Assembly: GCA_021495925.1 (NCBI GenBank)
Contig: JAKEKT010000077.1
Span: 1 to 64,000, forward strand
Direction of reading: 5' to 3'
DNA from: Diplodia intermedia
Lineage: Eukaryota; Ascomycota; Dothideomycetes; Botryosphaeriales; Botryosphaeriaceae
Length of the DNA stretch: 64,000 bases
The stretch's first letter is position 1; the number at the start of each line of letters is the position of its first letter. A program made the position numbers and the translations under genes. The notes below the pieces were generated by a model. It saw only the letters and a list, made by a program, of their open reading frames with translations, was not told the origin of the DNA and did no database searches. Of this stretch, positions 1-10,733 are shown in pieces.

Positions 1-129
1 GGGGCGGTGGAGGCGATTGAGGGGGGGAGTGTGTGTGTGTGGTTGGCTTACGGCGCTCAGTCCGGCAATTCCACCGCCGACTATGATGATACGGAAGGGT
101 CTTTTGATTTCCTCCATTGGGGAAGACAT
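1..129 (-). CDS. FAD-dependent monooxygenase, 5' exon only (partial, runs off left edge)
   Basis: Only the first exon (129 down to 52, 26 codons) is in the window; a GTAAGC donor follows and bases 1-51 are intron. The peptide ends in a beta strand and Rossmann dinucleotide-binding turn, VGGGIAG, with glycines at residues 18, 20 and 23 (GxGxxG). This is the usual start of salicylate-hydroxylase or zeaxanthin-epoxidase-like flavoprotein monooxygenases, where it binds the ADP part of FAD. The first ATG is used; a second in-frame ATG at residue 5 is possible. The gene is divergent from the dioxygenase gene at 613, which suggests shared regulation. The substrate cannot be told from this fragment. 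It could also be another FAD oxidoreductase. Confidence 0.72.
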   Translation of the reverse strand, partial: MSSPMEEIKRPFRIIIVGGGIAGLSAVSQPHTHTPPLNRLHRP

Positions 130-612
130 GGCGAACTTGTTGAGAGTGGTGGCTTCGACTTGGAACTTTTGGGAGCAGTCAACCATCAGACTTTTTACTG
201 CTAAACTTCTAACACGCCAGTAACTCACTCTACTTATTATCAACTGATCTCATGCAGGTCCATAGATGACCCCACGGGGAGTTGTGGGGTCGGAAAGAGG
301 ACGCATATCCGCCCCCGCAGTCCCGGCTCGGAAAGGCTGCGCTAAGTCGGAAAGGCGGACAACTGCGGAGGATCTACCACCAGCCGCCCACTTTCCCGGG
401 GGCGTTCATTCTGCGCTGACCGGGTTGGAGACCACATCCTGAGGGGCTGGCAGCCATGCGTGTATAGTCGGAATCCTCTCTGGATCGCGATCAGCTCATC
501 GAGCACCAGCGTCCTTAAAACGGCTCCAGAACTCACGTCTCCACACGACGTCAACCCCAACTCCGAATTCTCCCACCATCACTTACAGCTAAGACAGTGA
601 TACACCGCAAGC
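130..612. promoter_or_regulatory. Divergent intergenic promoter region
   Basis: This 483-bp gap lies between the start codons of the FAD monooxygenase (minus) and the PhyH-like gene (plus), so it must hold both promoters. No clear TATA box or repeated operator was found. Short open frames here have no coding character. Confidence 0.5.
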
Positions 613-1935
613 ATGTCCGCCCAGCCCCTCCAAGCCCAGCCCTCCGGCCCCAACCGCCTGCTCTGCTCCGAAGCGGACAAGACCTACGGCGACTTCCGCG
701 ACGACCTCTCGCGCGACGGCTACGCCATCATCAAAGGCGCCATCCCGCGCGAGCGCGCCGACCAGTACGCCGACGACATGTACACCTGGCTCGAAGGCTT
801 GTCAGTAGTCTCCCCATCCCCCCTCATCCTCCCCCAAACCCACCGAGCCCGCCGTCCAACAACAAAAACACAGCAACCTCGGCTTCAACCGCCACGACCC
901 ATCCACCATCCACCGGCGACACCTGCCGCACATCACCGAAAAGGGCATGATCCTGCACTACGCAGCGACGCACGAAAACTTCGCATGGCAGATCCGGGGC
1001 GAGGCGGGCGTAACGGCCGCCTTCGCCGCCGTCTACGACACACCCGACCTGCTCGTCTCGTTCGACGCGCTCAACGCCTCCTTCCCCAACCGCACCGACC
1101 TCCCCGCCAACGCGCCGTGGCCGCACCAGGACCAGGACCCGGAGCGCCCCGGCTTCCGCTGCCTGCAGGGGCTCGTCAACCTGCTGCCCAACGGCCCGCG
1201 CGACGGCGGGCTGATCGTGTGCGGGGGCGCGCACCGGCTGAGCGACGCGTACCACGCGGCGATGCGGGAGGCGGGGGACGAGCGCATCGCGGCGTGGACG
1301 AGCGAGTGGTATGGGGTTACGGACAGGGGCATGGCGTGGTTGAGGGGGAGGGGGTGCGAGTGGGTCAAGTTGTGTGCGGAGCCCGGGGATTTGTTGCTGT
1401 GGGATAGTCGCACGCCGCATTATAACTTGAGTCCGGCGGCGGAGGGGGCGGAGGGCGGGGAGGTGGCGAGGCCGCGGTTTGCGGTTTACACGTGCTATAT
1501 GCCGGTGGCGGAGGCGACGCAGGAGGATCTGAGGAGGAAGAAGGGCGCGTTTGAGAGTGAGTTTTGTACTTCCCTGCTCTTACTTGTCTATCTCTCTGCT
1601 TCTTCGCTGTTTGGCTCGGTGCCATGACTGAGAGGTCCCTTCCTGGTCGGCGGCGCGTGTTTCTGCGAAGTTATCGCTGACGGTCGAGCACAGAGCGCGT
1701 CGGTACTACTCACTGGCCCAACGCCAAACATGTTGGCAGCAACGTCGCGAAGCGTGACGGCGAGGATGACCCGCACAACAGGTTCAGGCCTGTCGATGAG
1801 CCGGTCTTGGACGAGCGCACCTTCAGGCTCACCGGGATCCCGTACATCCAGGATACAGCTGAGGTCCCGAGCGCTGCCACAGTCGACATTCCGCAGACGC
1901 AAACGGCTCAGCTTGAAGTGGTGGTGGGGGCGTGA
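613..1935 (+). CDS. Phytanoyl-CoA dioxygenase (PhyH) family protein
   Basis: Three exons are joined in phase: 613-800, 874-1556 and 1694-1935, giving 370 residues. The introns are 73 and 137 bp with GTCAGT and GTGAGT donors. The Fe(II)/2-oxoglutarate site is visible: HQD at 146-148 (HxD, inside WPHQDQD) and the distal histidine H244 in SRTPHYN. The family hydroxylates substrates using Fe(II), O2 and 2-oxoglutarate, and many fungal members act on small molecules rather than phytanoyl-CoA, so the substrate is open. Length fits the family. The gene is head-to-head with an FAD monooxygenase and tail-to-tail with a Zn2Cys6 regulator, a typical oxidative-metabolism grouping. The third-exon acceptor (CACAG at 1693) was chosen because it is the nearest one keeping the frame; the alternative CGAG acceptor breaks it. 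Confidence 0.85.
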
Positions 1936-2219
1936 GAAGAGCTGTGTCTTTGGTTAATGCTGGCCACTCGTTGAAGGCGGATGACGAAAAGAAAACACGC
2001 TCGTTGAACGTCGTTTGGAATGGATTTGGAAATTGTAGCTCAGTCAATTAGTGTTCCTGGCCCAAATCTGCAACGCTAGCAGCAATTGTTCGAGACAGGA
2101 GAGAAAGCCAAATCCCGCTATGCAAGTGATGAAGAGCGCAGCTATTTGAGTGATATTACAACGACTATAAAGAAAGGTGGATATCATTAGGGAAACAAAG
2201 ATGAAAATGTGGATCTCCC

Positions 2220-4566
2220 TCATAGCCACAATGCCCCTTCTTCAAAATTCGGTAGTCCCAAGAAACTTTCGAGGTTGAAGTCCCAAGGCCCCCCCTCAAA
2301 GTCCAGATTGCCGGAAAGGAGTCGCGCCCAGGGTTCTTCGCTTGAAAGGTCGAAGGCATCGCTTGGCTGGAGAGAGTAGGATATCTCGTTGTTGGTAGGC
2401 AGCTCGGACAAATCCACTCTGCGAGCACTATCCGAACCGTCTGTTCTGTTTGCTTGCGATTGTCCGCCAATGTGAGATGCCTCCGGGTGCGGATTTGCGT
2501 GCTCAGTATGTTTGGAAGCAGCATCTCGCATGAGCGCAAACATTTTATTGAAGGCTGGATCTTGGCCGATGGATTGAAAGATACCTTCCGTCAGACTCGC
2601 GATGTTCAGAAGCAGCTGATAGCGTCATTAGCCACTGATCCGTGAAGGGGGAGGGCAAAAAATTAACTCACGGCCAGATCGCTTCGAACATTCCAGCGAC
2701 CGGGATGCTTGAGTATGGAGATGGTAAGGACGAATGTAGCCAGCAATGGAGAAGAGGCAGTGATGGGGTGTACAAAGTCTCCGCATGAGCCCTTGAGTTC
2801 GTTGAGCATCTGAACAATGGTACGGGCAGAGGCAACGCAAATATCCTCAGCCCTGCTTAGCCGGTACGACGCCTGGATTTCAGGAACGTGACGTTTGATC
2901 TGCTCGCGAAAGACATGTGTGTCGAGTATCAGAGCCGTCCGGTGAAGAGTGATGAGACTGCATGCGTTGAGTGAATGTGCAGAAATATGTTCCGAGGCCA
3001 TACTCACGCTTCGTGATATGAGACCGAGAAGAAACTCGCAAAGGGTTGGTCTTCCGGTGTGCAATACAGAGCAGAGCCGGGCCGGAGATTGTTTGGCAGC
3101 TTCTGCTCCCACTCGACAAGTTGATGGTCTAGTTGCAGAGTGTCGTGAAGAAACTCATGCATCCCTCTTCGCCGGCCGGATTGAGTGGTCATGCTCCGCG
3201 CGATGGCACTTTGTACTTGTGCGAGACCAACCAGATGGTGCAAGAATGAGCAAGTGGCAGCTGTCGGTGGAGTTGTCTGATCGCAGTCCTCATCATGAAT
3301 TGCTGAAGGGCGTCCGGTTTGAAGAGCCATCATCTTTTCGAGACAGAACAGCGACCACCAGATGTTGCGGTCAAGTTCCATGTCAGGGATGGTGTCTTCC
3401 TGCGAGCCCTGGTGGCGGTGCAGGCCAAGCGACTGGGCCATGCGAATAGCGTGACCGATCACGTGCCAGGCGACTCCCTCTTTATGGCGAGTCCTGAGAG
3501 CAAGTGCCAGAAGCAGCAACGCTTGAATGGAGCGCTGGTACGGCATGGCCACAATGTGGGCGTACATGGAGTAGGCGCCGCTGAGGTATTCAGTGGCCGT
3601 TTCCGATGGCTTACCAGAGATTGCGTCCATTCCGATGCTGGTCACCGCGTGACAGCAAGCAAGGGAGGGTAGGTCTGAAGCACTAACGCTTCGAGCATCT
3701 TTACCGGAAAGCTTTGTGAAGGTAGAAGCGAAGTCGGAAAGGTCCAGCACGGGAAACAGAGGGTGGATGCGGAGTTTGTAAACAGAGAGGTACTTGGCGC
3801 ATTCTGAGTGATGGGGCAGGGGCTTGGGGGAGATCCAAAGGGTTGGGGAGAACTCTTCGGCAGTCGAAATTCCATAACGAAAAAAGTGAGAAATGTTGGG
3901 CCAGGGTCCACGTCGAGAAAAGGAAAGGTCGAGCCACTGGACGAGAACTTGCGAGCTGCTGGCGCCGAGAAACTTGCGTCTCACGGGCTCATCGCCGTAG
4001 TTGAGTGCATAGTCGGAGCTTTGCGGCGTCGGATGGGCAGGTCCCGGTGGGATTTGATCGCCAGCAGCTGCAGGTCTAATGGGAGGCTTCGGAGGAGACT
4101 GAAGAGGGCCTTCGTGGCTGGATGCCCGAGGGGTTGCGAACGTCGTCCCCGGCGTCGCAGAGCTGGTCCACGTCACGGGAAGGGGAGCGTTGCTCGCGGA
4201 TGCGAGAGTCGTACTGGGCGGTCTGCAGGGCTCCGAGGTGGGGGTTGGCAGGGCCGGCAGACTCGTGGCGGAACTTGCAGTGGTTGAGGAATACGGCGAA
4301 TCCGGATCCGAGCGACATGGTGGGTTGTTTTTGGAGTGCTTTGCAGAGTGCTTGCGGTCGGCGGAGGAGAGGGCTTCGCCGGTTTTTGGCTCGGTGGTCA
4401 GGCAGTGGAGGTTGCGGAGGCGACAGTTGTTGCAAGAGGGGAGGGATTCATCACAGCGGACCTTCTGGTTGCGGCACCAGTTGCAGGCGCGAGAGAGGCG
4501 CTTACGCTTGGGCGGCGCAAATGGGCGGCCTCCCATTGGCTGCCCCAGGGACCCCTTGTCGCCCAT
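2220..4566 (-). CDS. Zn2Cys6 fungal-specific transcription factor
   Basis: Three exons on the minus strand (4566-3008, 2957-2672, 2615-2220) join in phase to 746 residues. The N-terminal zinc cluster is complete: C28, C31, C38, C45, C48 and C55 (CX2CX6CX6CX2CX6C), preceded by a basic patch PKRKRLSR. A Ser/Pro/Thr-rich linker follows. The middle-homology region (fungal_trans type) begins around residue 250, with the hallmark segments HPLFPVLD, ARMAQSLGLHRH-like IRMAQSLGLHRH, and RNIWWSLFCLEKMMALQTGRP. The acidic C-terminus (DLSSEEPWARLL, GNLDFEGGPWDF) could be an activation region. This class binds CGG-type half-sites as dimers in the nucleus. Its position next to the PhyH/FAD pair makes it a candidate pathway regulator, which is an inference from proximity only. 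Confidence 0.93.
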
Positions 4567-5689
4567 GTCGCAAAGCCAACGCGTGAGCTCGCGACACTCA
4601 AGGCAGCAGTGACGACTGCCGTCGCCTACCGCGCATCCCGCGCTGCTCTCTTAACCAATGCCGGCCGGCAAGTGGAGGTGATCGTCCGTGGCCTCAGGAC
4701 ACGTGCACGGCCGATGGCTGGCATCGCTGCGGGGTAGCCGCCAGGAAAGTCGCCAGCTGAAAACTTGTCTACCTCCATTCGCTGGTCCATTCGCCCCGAC
4801 GCATCCTTCAAACGCGGCGTCCGAGAGATGAGCGGGGCGTGAGAGCCCCCTGGTGTTGATATGCTAGTGCGGCCACCACTTCGACCCATGCTTCCAACTC
4901 TGATGCGCGGCAATCCCGGCTGCCACTCGGAAATGCTTTCATCGCCGATTATCACCATCCGTTTCCGACGAGCTTCCCGGCTTGATGACGCTGAAGACCG
5001 GAGACACCTTGATGCGAGTATACCGCGGTACCCGCGACTGGACCCACCCTACCAGCTGATAAGACTAGGACCGCAGTCTCCCATTTCTTTTTCTTCGCCC
5101 CGAAATCTTAACGATCCTCGCGATTTTTCTGATGTCATTATATCATGCTGCTGGTTCGGTAAGTCTTGGTCATTATCATCTAAAATTAACTAAATCTTAC
5201 TGGTCTATAGGGTTTGTCATTGGCCGCTACTGGCTCTCGGCCGAACAATAATCGTATTTATCAACCTCTACGCATCCGACAAATACTTGATGAAAACAGT
5301 CATTTCAATCGTGACACTTCCGTCCTCTATCGTTGTCGATTACTTTCGCTTGCAGCTGCCACCCTGTGTTTCCCCTGGCCACGGCAGCCTGCCGTAGCGC
5401 TGGCCTTGTGCATCGGTGCCGCAGCTAATGGTGACTTCATCAGCCGTATAGTTGCAAAAGTCTTCTAGGGTCCAACCTATGGAGCTACCGAGTCCATACC
5501 CTTTTTCTCTTTCTCATCGTTCAGCACATGCGCTCACAAAGTTCCAGTCACTCCCCTTTATAGTGACCAAGATGACTTATGTGCATTAATGAGGCAGAGT
5601 ATGGTCTATACTAGTGGCTCCAAGAGTCATTATCAACAGTCTCACTCAGTTCAGCAACACCTGTATCGTGGACAATAAACACTACTCGT
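4567..5689. other. Intergenic, no gene recognised
   Basis: Upstream region of the Zn2Cys6 gene. The open frames on both strands are short and show no family motifs, so I see only the presumptive promoter here. Confidence 0.5.
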
Positions 5690-6420
5690 ATAGCGCTGCC
5701 TATGAAACCTCCTCCGCCCCCACATGTACAGTTCCGCAAAAAGCGCACCTGCCCCGGCAACACCCTCCATAGCCCCTCGCATCATCGCCAGCCCCACGCC
5801 CGGGAGCATTATCTACACGACCCTCATGCCGAGCGTGACGACAATCGACACAGCCATGATCGCCATGTTATCACCATCCTACAGCGCCATGCTGCGTGGG
5901 TCTTCCTCGTAAATGTCGCCTCCATCCCAGCCTCCTTCGCCATGGCTTTCGTCGCGAGGTACAGCGGCGACCGGAGTGTTGTCGGTATGATGCGACGGGG
6001 CAATTAACATGTACGTCGGCCGAGGCATCAATTGATACCGCTTCTGGTCCGCATGTGGTCAACGTTTGATGAGCTCACCATATGTGCGCGTGCAATGCTG
6101 CCGACGAGCCAATACAGCAATATCCTTACTACCAGGAAACCGCGGATGAGACTATTGCAGTCAATAGAACAAATCTTATGCAGCTGGAGAGTCGAGTCAC
6201 CGAGCTCTTTTAAGAAGCGCAGATGCGAGCAACATGATGCAAGTCAGGGCTGTTAGCCAAACAACAGGTTGAAGGAGCGAGCAGACTTCCGGGCACAGGA
6301 ATGGAAGGTGTTACACGACTAAGCTAACCAGGGCATCGTTCGCATCAGGCAGAATGACAGGGTCACTGACTACGCCCATATCAGCCGCCGTAGCTGATCA
6401 TACGCCCTGGTGCAGGCTGA
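5690..6420 (-). pseudogene. Possible decayed membrane-protein gene (weak)
   Basis: Reading the minus strand, several short protein-like segments lie in different frames separated by stops. They include a hydrophobic stretch (VVWLTALTCIMLLASALL, about 6200-6275), a second one (FLVVRILLYWLVGSIARA, about 6085-6145), a soluble tail ending near 5892, and a third hydrophobic piece (MAIMAVSIVVTLGM, about 5825-5870). No single frame or splicing pattern joins them. They look like remnants of a transmembrane protein, but chance hydrophobic frames cannot be excluded. No family was identified. Confidence 0.2.
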
Positions 6421-6657
6421 AGACGTAGGACAACACCCGAGCTGAGCTATAGTGCCACGTTGGAAGCCTGACCAATAACTTCTTCCCTCGCCAGCCGCTT
6501 TTCCCTGAATTCTTAACATTCACTGCCTCAACTTGAACTCTTCCCACCCCGGCTTCCTGACTGTTGAAAAATGGCCAACGACCATTGATCCGACGAACAT
6601 GCTTCAGAGTCAAGCTATGCACTCCTTTACCTACCTTCGCAACACAATCGTGGCGGT

Positions 6658-7277
6658 TTGACCCGCGAGATGCCACCCTTTTCACGATCAAACTCATATG
6701 ATGAGTCCCTTCAAGCCTCAAGCCTTCCAGATGAACCACCAACCGTGTCCTCTTTCGAGTCACCTCAGAAAGGCCCTGGAGGGGTCCCATTTTTCAGGCG
6801 CCTTGGGAAATACCTACTGTTCTGCACTATCGGTGCTTACATCCTCTTACTCGGAGCGCTCTCAGCACTGTCGTTTCTATGGTTCGAGGACAATCGCAAC
6901 AATCTTTGGACGAGAGTGATGATCGACGGCTGGGTCGGGCAGGCCGTGACTCTCTGTACTCTTGCCATTCGAATGGCAGTTGCTACTCAGGCCAGTACCA
7001 CCTTGGCTATGCTCGCATCGCGAACATGACAACCACATCAATGATTCCCTGTCAAGTACCAATGCATCACACCGGCTTCACAATCGTCGTTATCAACCTC
7101 CTCGTACACCTCGCCCTTTTCATCGCAATCGCCGTCCAGTTCCACAAGGCGACTCGGACCTCTCTCCTCAACAATTCCTGGCAAGCAGTAGCGCAGCTGC
7201 ACTCTCAAGAAACAGAGCAGCTTCTCCGGGAAGCGACGACGTCAACCGACAAGGAAGTGAAGGAACGGATCAAATAA
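6658..7277 (+). pseudogene. Internally deleted fungal integral membrane protein (DUF3176-like), frameshifted
   Basis: The N-terminal part (6658-7029) carries a short disordered head, RRLGKYLLF, one transmembrane helix (IGAYILLLGALSALSFLWF), and the segment WTRVMIDGWVGQAVTLCTLA leading into IRMAVATQAS. These resemble the start of a large fungal membrane-protein family that I associate with DUF3176. Directly after a stop, a second frame (about 7022-7277) gives a hydrophobic helix (FTIVVINLLVHLALFIAIAV) and the tail SLLNNSWQAVAQLHSQETEQ, which resembles the C-terminus of the same family. Several hundred residues of the usual middle are missing. No splice pair restores a frame across the junction near 7020. 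I therefore call a deletion pseudogene; the family assignment comes from memory of the pattern. Confidence 0.6.
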
Positions 7278-9277
7278 GGCAAGGAACAGAGGCGGAGGTC
7301 TCAGGTGCTGTGCGACGGATAGTCCGGTCCGGCCACGTGCATTTGTTCTGATGTTGGAGGCGCTCGACCTGAGTGCGTCATGTATTCCGGTGTTGGAAGC
7401 CCGAATGGGGGGGTAAAGGAGAGCAAGCAAGATAGCAACCATAGAGATGACAACAACAACAACATGAGGTTCATCCACGAAATGGAAGAACGTAGACCTC
7501 TCCTTTTCCGAGCCCCGGCAACCGAAGCGAGCGAACGAGCGAGTTCAAGTAGGCATGTAAGCGAAAACCGATCGGCGGACGCCCGCGTATGTGATGTAAG
7601 AGGGCCTATTCTTTTTGCATCGTCATCATCGACAATCAACACCTTCCCGACCGACCAAAGGCGAACACACGAGCAAGCAAAAGTGAGAATCAAAAAAGCG
7701 ATGATGAAGAAATCAAAAGAAACGACCCCGAGACAAGACTTCCCCGCACAGGCCTCACCGTATCGATCCCCATTTGGGGGAGGGGGCTGCCGCCACACGG
7801 CCACGCCACAGAGGATCTGCCCGCCAGTGTGGCGAGAACGAAAAACAAGGTTGTTGCTCCTCTCATCATCATCATCGTCGCCGTCGAAGGATGAACGGAG
7901 GCAACGACATTAAGCGAAAGGGAGGAGCATGTGAGTTCTCGGGAGGAATTGCATTAGTCTGCCTTATGCGAAGCGAGAAACAGCCCACGGGCCCGCTTCC
8001 GGGCCGCTGCCGCCGCCACCACCGTTGTGAGTTTTTTTTGTCAACACGGTCCCCACGCAACGACGCGTACCGTGCTTGTCGTATGTGTGTAACGTCTTTT
8101 TGTCGATCCGGATCTCGCTTTCGCGGTAGCTTGAGGGTATGTGCAGCCGCATCGGCCTCAAAAACCTGTAAACCGTTTTTTGTTTAAGCGAACGCGAGCG
8201 ATGATGATGAATAATGGATGACGATGATGAGAAATATGATTGCAACGATTGCGCGCGAAAAAAAAAAGAAAGGGAAAATCGATCGCCTACCCCCCTTGTC
8301 TCTTCTTCCATCTCCCCCTGTCATATTTTTTTTCTCCGAACGGTTATCACTAAACACCGACGACTCGACCGAGGTACGAGGGCGCGCGGGTGGGGGATCG
8401 AGATTTGGTGATGATGTAGGCAAAAGGGGAGGGAGCACGGAGGGGGGAGAGTGGGAAGCCTTGCGCCCCTCCCCGATGATGCGCGCGGTGGGAACTGGGC
8501 TGCCGACGATCCCGTTTACGAGGTGAAACGCCCCCCGATTCAGGGAAGGATTCGAGAAGAAAAAGTGGGAAAGATGGGATTGTCGAGCGCGCAGGGCGGG
8601 CGGCGCATGATGAGTAGCCCCTCCCCCCGCGCGGAAGCGGCGTGTCCGTCGTTCGTTCGTCGGGCGTCACGGGCGCGTGTTCGTGGTGTGGAACTGTCGT
8701 GGCCCTGTTTCATGCACATCGCATCTAAGTCTTTTCGCTTTTTTTTTTCTCCCTCGGCATGCGGCTCTGGTCGGCCTATAACCGGCGATGCGCTATAGTG
8801 TAGGTCGGCCTATAGGAGAAAAAGCCAAAATGGTTCGATATAAGGCCCGGGAGGTGTGGAGAGGCGCCTAAGCGGTGAAACGGGGCCGCTGCCAGGCCTG
8901 CTTATTGGACTTCGTTATAGGGCACGAACGCCTAGATATTATGCGAGGCCTTGGCAATGGGATTCACGGAATGTTCTGACTCGTAGGGGGGGAGCCATTC
9001 GAGCTTGCCACTGGGTGCGAAATGATGGTCTATCATTGTGCAAGAAGAAGTCTACTTGTTCAATATTAATGGCAGAAATGGAAAAGAAGGGACCTACGTC
9101 GTGGTATCTTGTTCGGAAATCGAAGACTCGCAAGCGAAACAGAAAAAGAGAAAGAAAAGAGGAATCGTAAGGGTTGCCATTGTACGCAAACAGATACGCC
9201 CGTGGTTCTTGCCATTCGTTGGAAAAGGATTGCCCCTGCCCAGCGCCGATATATGCATGTGTTTTTTGCGTTGCTTC
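7278..9277. other. Two kilobases without a recognisable gene
   Basis: This region is rich in simple-sequence runs (GATGATGATG-like, poly-T/A and GAAAAG-like tracts). Open frames on both strands are low-complexity and lack motifs. The sequence GGTCGGCCTATA occurs twice, near 8770 and 8804. The right end is presumably the 3' flank of the next minus-strand gene. Confidence 0.4.
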
Positions 9278-10733
9278 TTAGTCCCTCGAAATCTGCACCT
9301 GGCTGTGCACCATGATGCCGTTGCCCTGGCTGTCCTCCAGGATCTGCTTCTGGCTGTCGCTGTCGCTGCGCAGGCTGCCGCTGCGGCCCATGCCGGCGCG
9401 GATCTCCGTCTCGTGGGCCTGCGGCGCGTACTTGTCGCTGCCCGACGACTCGCCCGCCATGCCCTCCTCGAGCTCATACTGCGAGTCGAACTTGTCGTAC
9501 GTGCGGCGCGCGTTGCTGGGGAAGTTGCCCTTGGACGAGGCGCCGCCGTACTTCATGGGGGTTGAGCCGTCGTTGCTGGAGCCCAGGTGCAGCACCTTGC
9601 GGAACAGCGGCCGCAGCGTGCCGATGCAGCCGACAATGACGCCAATGCCGTTCTCGGCGTAGCCCCAGATGAGAATGTCGGAGATGGCGTCTGCGAGGCT
9701 CTGGTCAGCTCTGCTTGGAGGGGGCAGACAGGGGGGAGCATACAAAGATAGTCGTTGGAGTTCTGCAGGTTGACCGTGTACTTCAGGCGAATGCACGCCG
9801 AGAGCGAGGCGCTGATCGACGGGTTAGCAGCGAAGACGCAAGCGCGCACATGCTGACTTACAAGATGCCCAGGCTCAAAATGCATCCGACGGAGATCTTG
9901 GCGTTGCGGTTAAGCTTTACGTTCCAAAGTAGCGGGATAGGCCTAATATGACTCGTTAGCCGCGTCCATGAGTCGCAAAGGATGCGACCGCCATCTTTAA
10001 AGAGACGTACATGGCCGCGCAGAACCAGTCTGTCGCAATGTTGACCGCAGTCGTGGCATAGTAAATGTCCGTCAGGATCTTGGCGTCGTTGCACTTTCCC
10101 TCCTGCTGCGTGTTCCACGCATACCTGAACTCTGCCGTCAGCGCCAGCCCCTTGCCGCCACCCGGGAGCCAAGACTTACGAGACCGGAGTGCACTGGAAG
10201 ATGATGTACAGCGCCGCGATGAGGTTCATGGTCGTGAACATGGCTGCCACCACGTACTGGCTGTACACGTAGAACTTCCTCCCCGCCGCAATGCGAATCA
10301 ACTGGAACGCAATGCTAAGCTTGATGGGGATGATGGCAACGCAGTAGAAGACCTCAAACAGGAAGAACCACTGCAACCGTCAGCATGCGCACCGCCTTGC
10401 AGCTGGGCATCCTTACCTTCAGGCCAATCTCCTGGTACTTCGCAAGCGCAGGGTCCTTGAACCGCTCCACGTGCACGCCGACCCCATTGAAGGATGCCAG
10501 AATGCAGGCCGCCGACAGGACAGCGAAAGGCGGCTAGCAGGATTAGCGTCCGGCGCGCGCAGACGCGGGCGGGGCAGGCGTACCATGGCTATCGTCATGC
10601 ACCAATCATCTATCCCCCAAGCCGCCACCTTTAACCGCGTGTACACTCGTAGGGCGAAGATGGTAAAGGCAAGAATCGTGATGCTGATGATGGAGCCGGC
10701 CACATGCGGCGAATTATCCATATACAACGTCAT
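9278..10733 (-). CDS. Fungal rhodopsin-domain integral membrane protein (7TM, PTH11-related superfamily)
   Basis: Seven exons (10733-10584, 10533-10417, 10370-10180, 10124-10011, 9942-9862, 9811-9744, 9690-9278) join in phase to 377 residues, the usual size. Features typical of this fungal family are RVYTRLKVAAWGIDDWCM after the first helix, FEVFYCVAIIPIKLSIAFQL (helix 3), IFQCTPVSYAW, ATDWFCAAMPIPLLWN and the end of the helical core CIGTLRPLF. A hydrophilic, Ser-rich cytosolic tail of about 100 residues follows. The family sits in the plasma membrane and includes PTH11-like putative receptors, but no ligand is known for most members. No CFEM domain precedes helix 1, so it is not a classical Pth11. 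All six introns are short with canonical GT..AG ends. Confidence 0.9.

Noticed and set aside
7301..7804. 167-codon minus-strand frame with two hydrophobic segments
   Set aside because: The hydrophobic runs come from the complement of GA/CA-rich simple sequence; no family motifs or splice structure.
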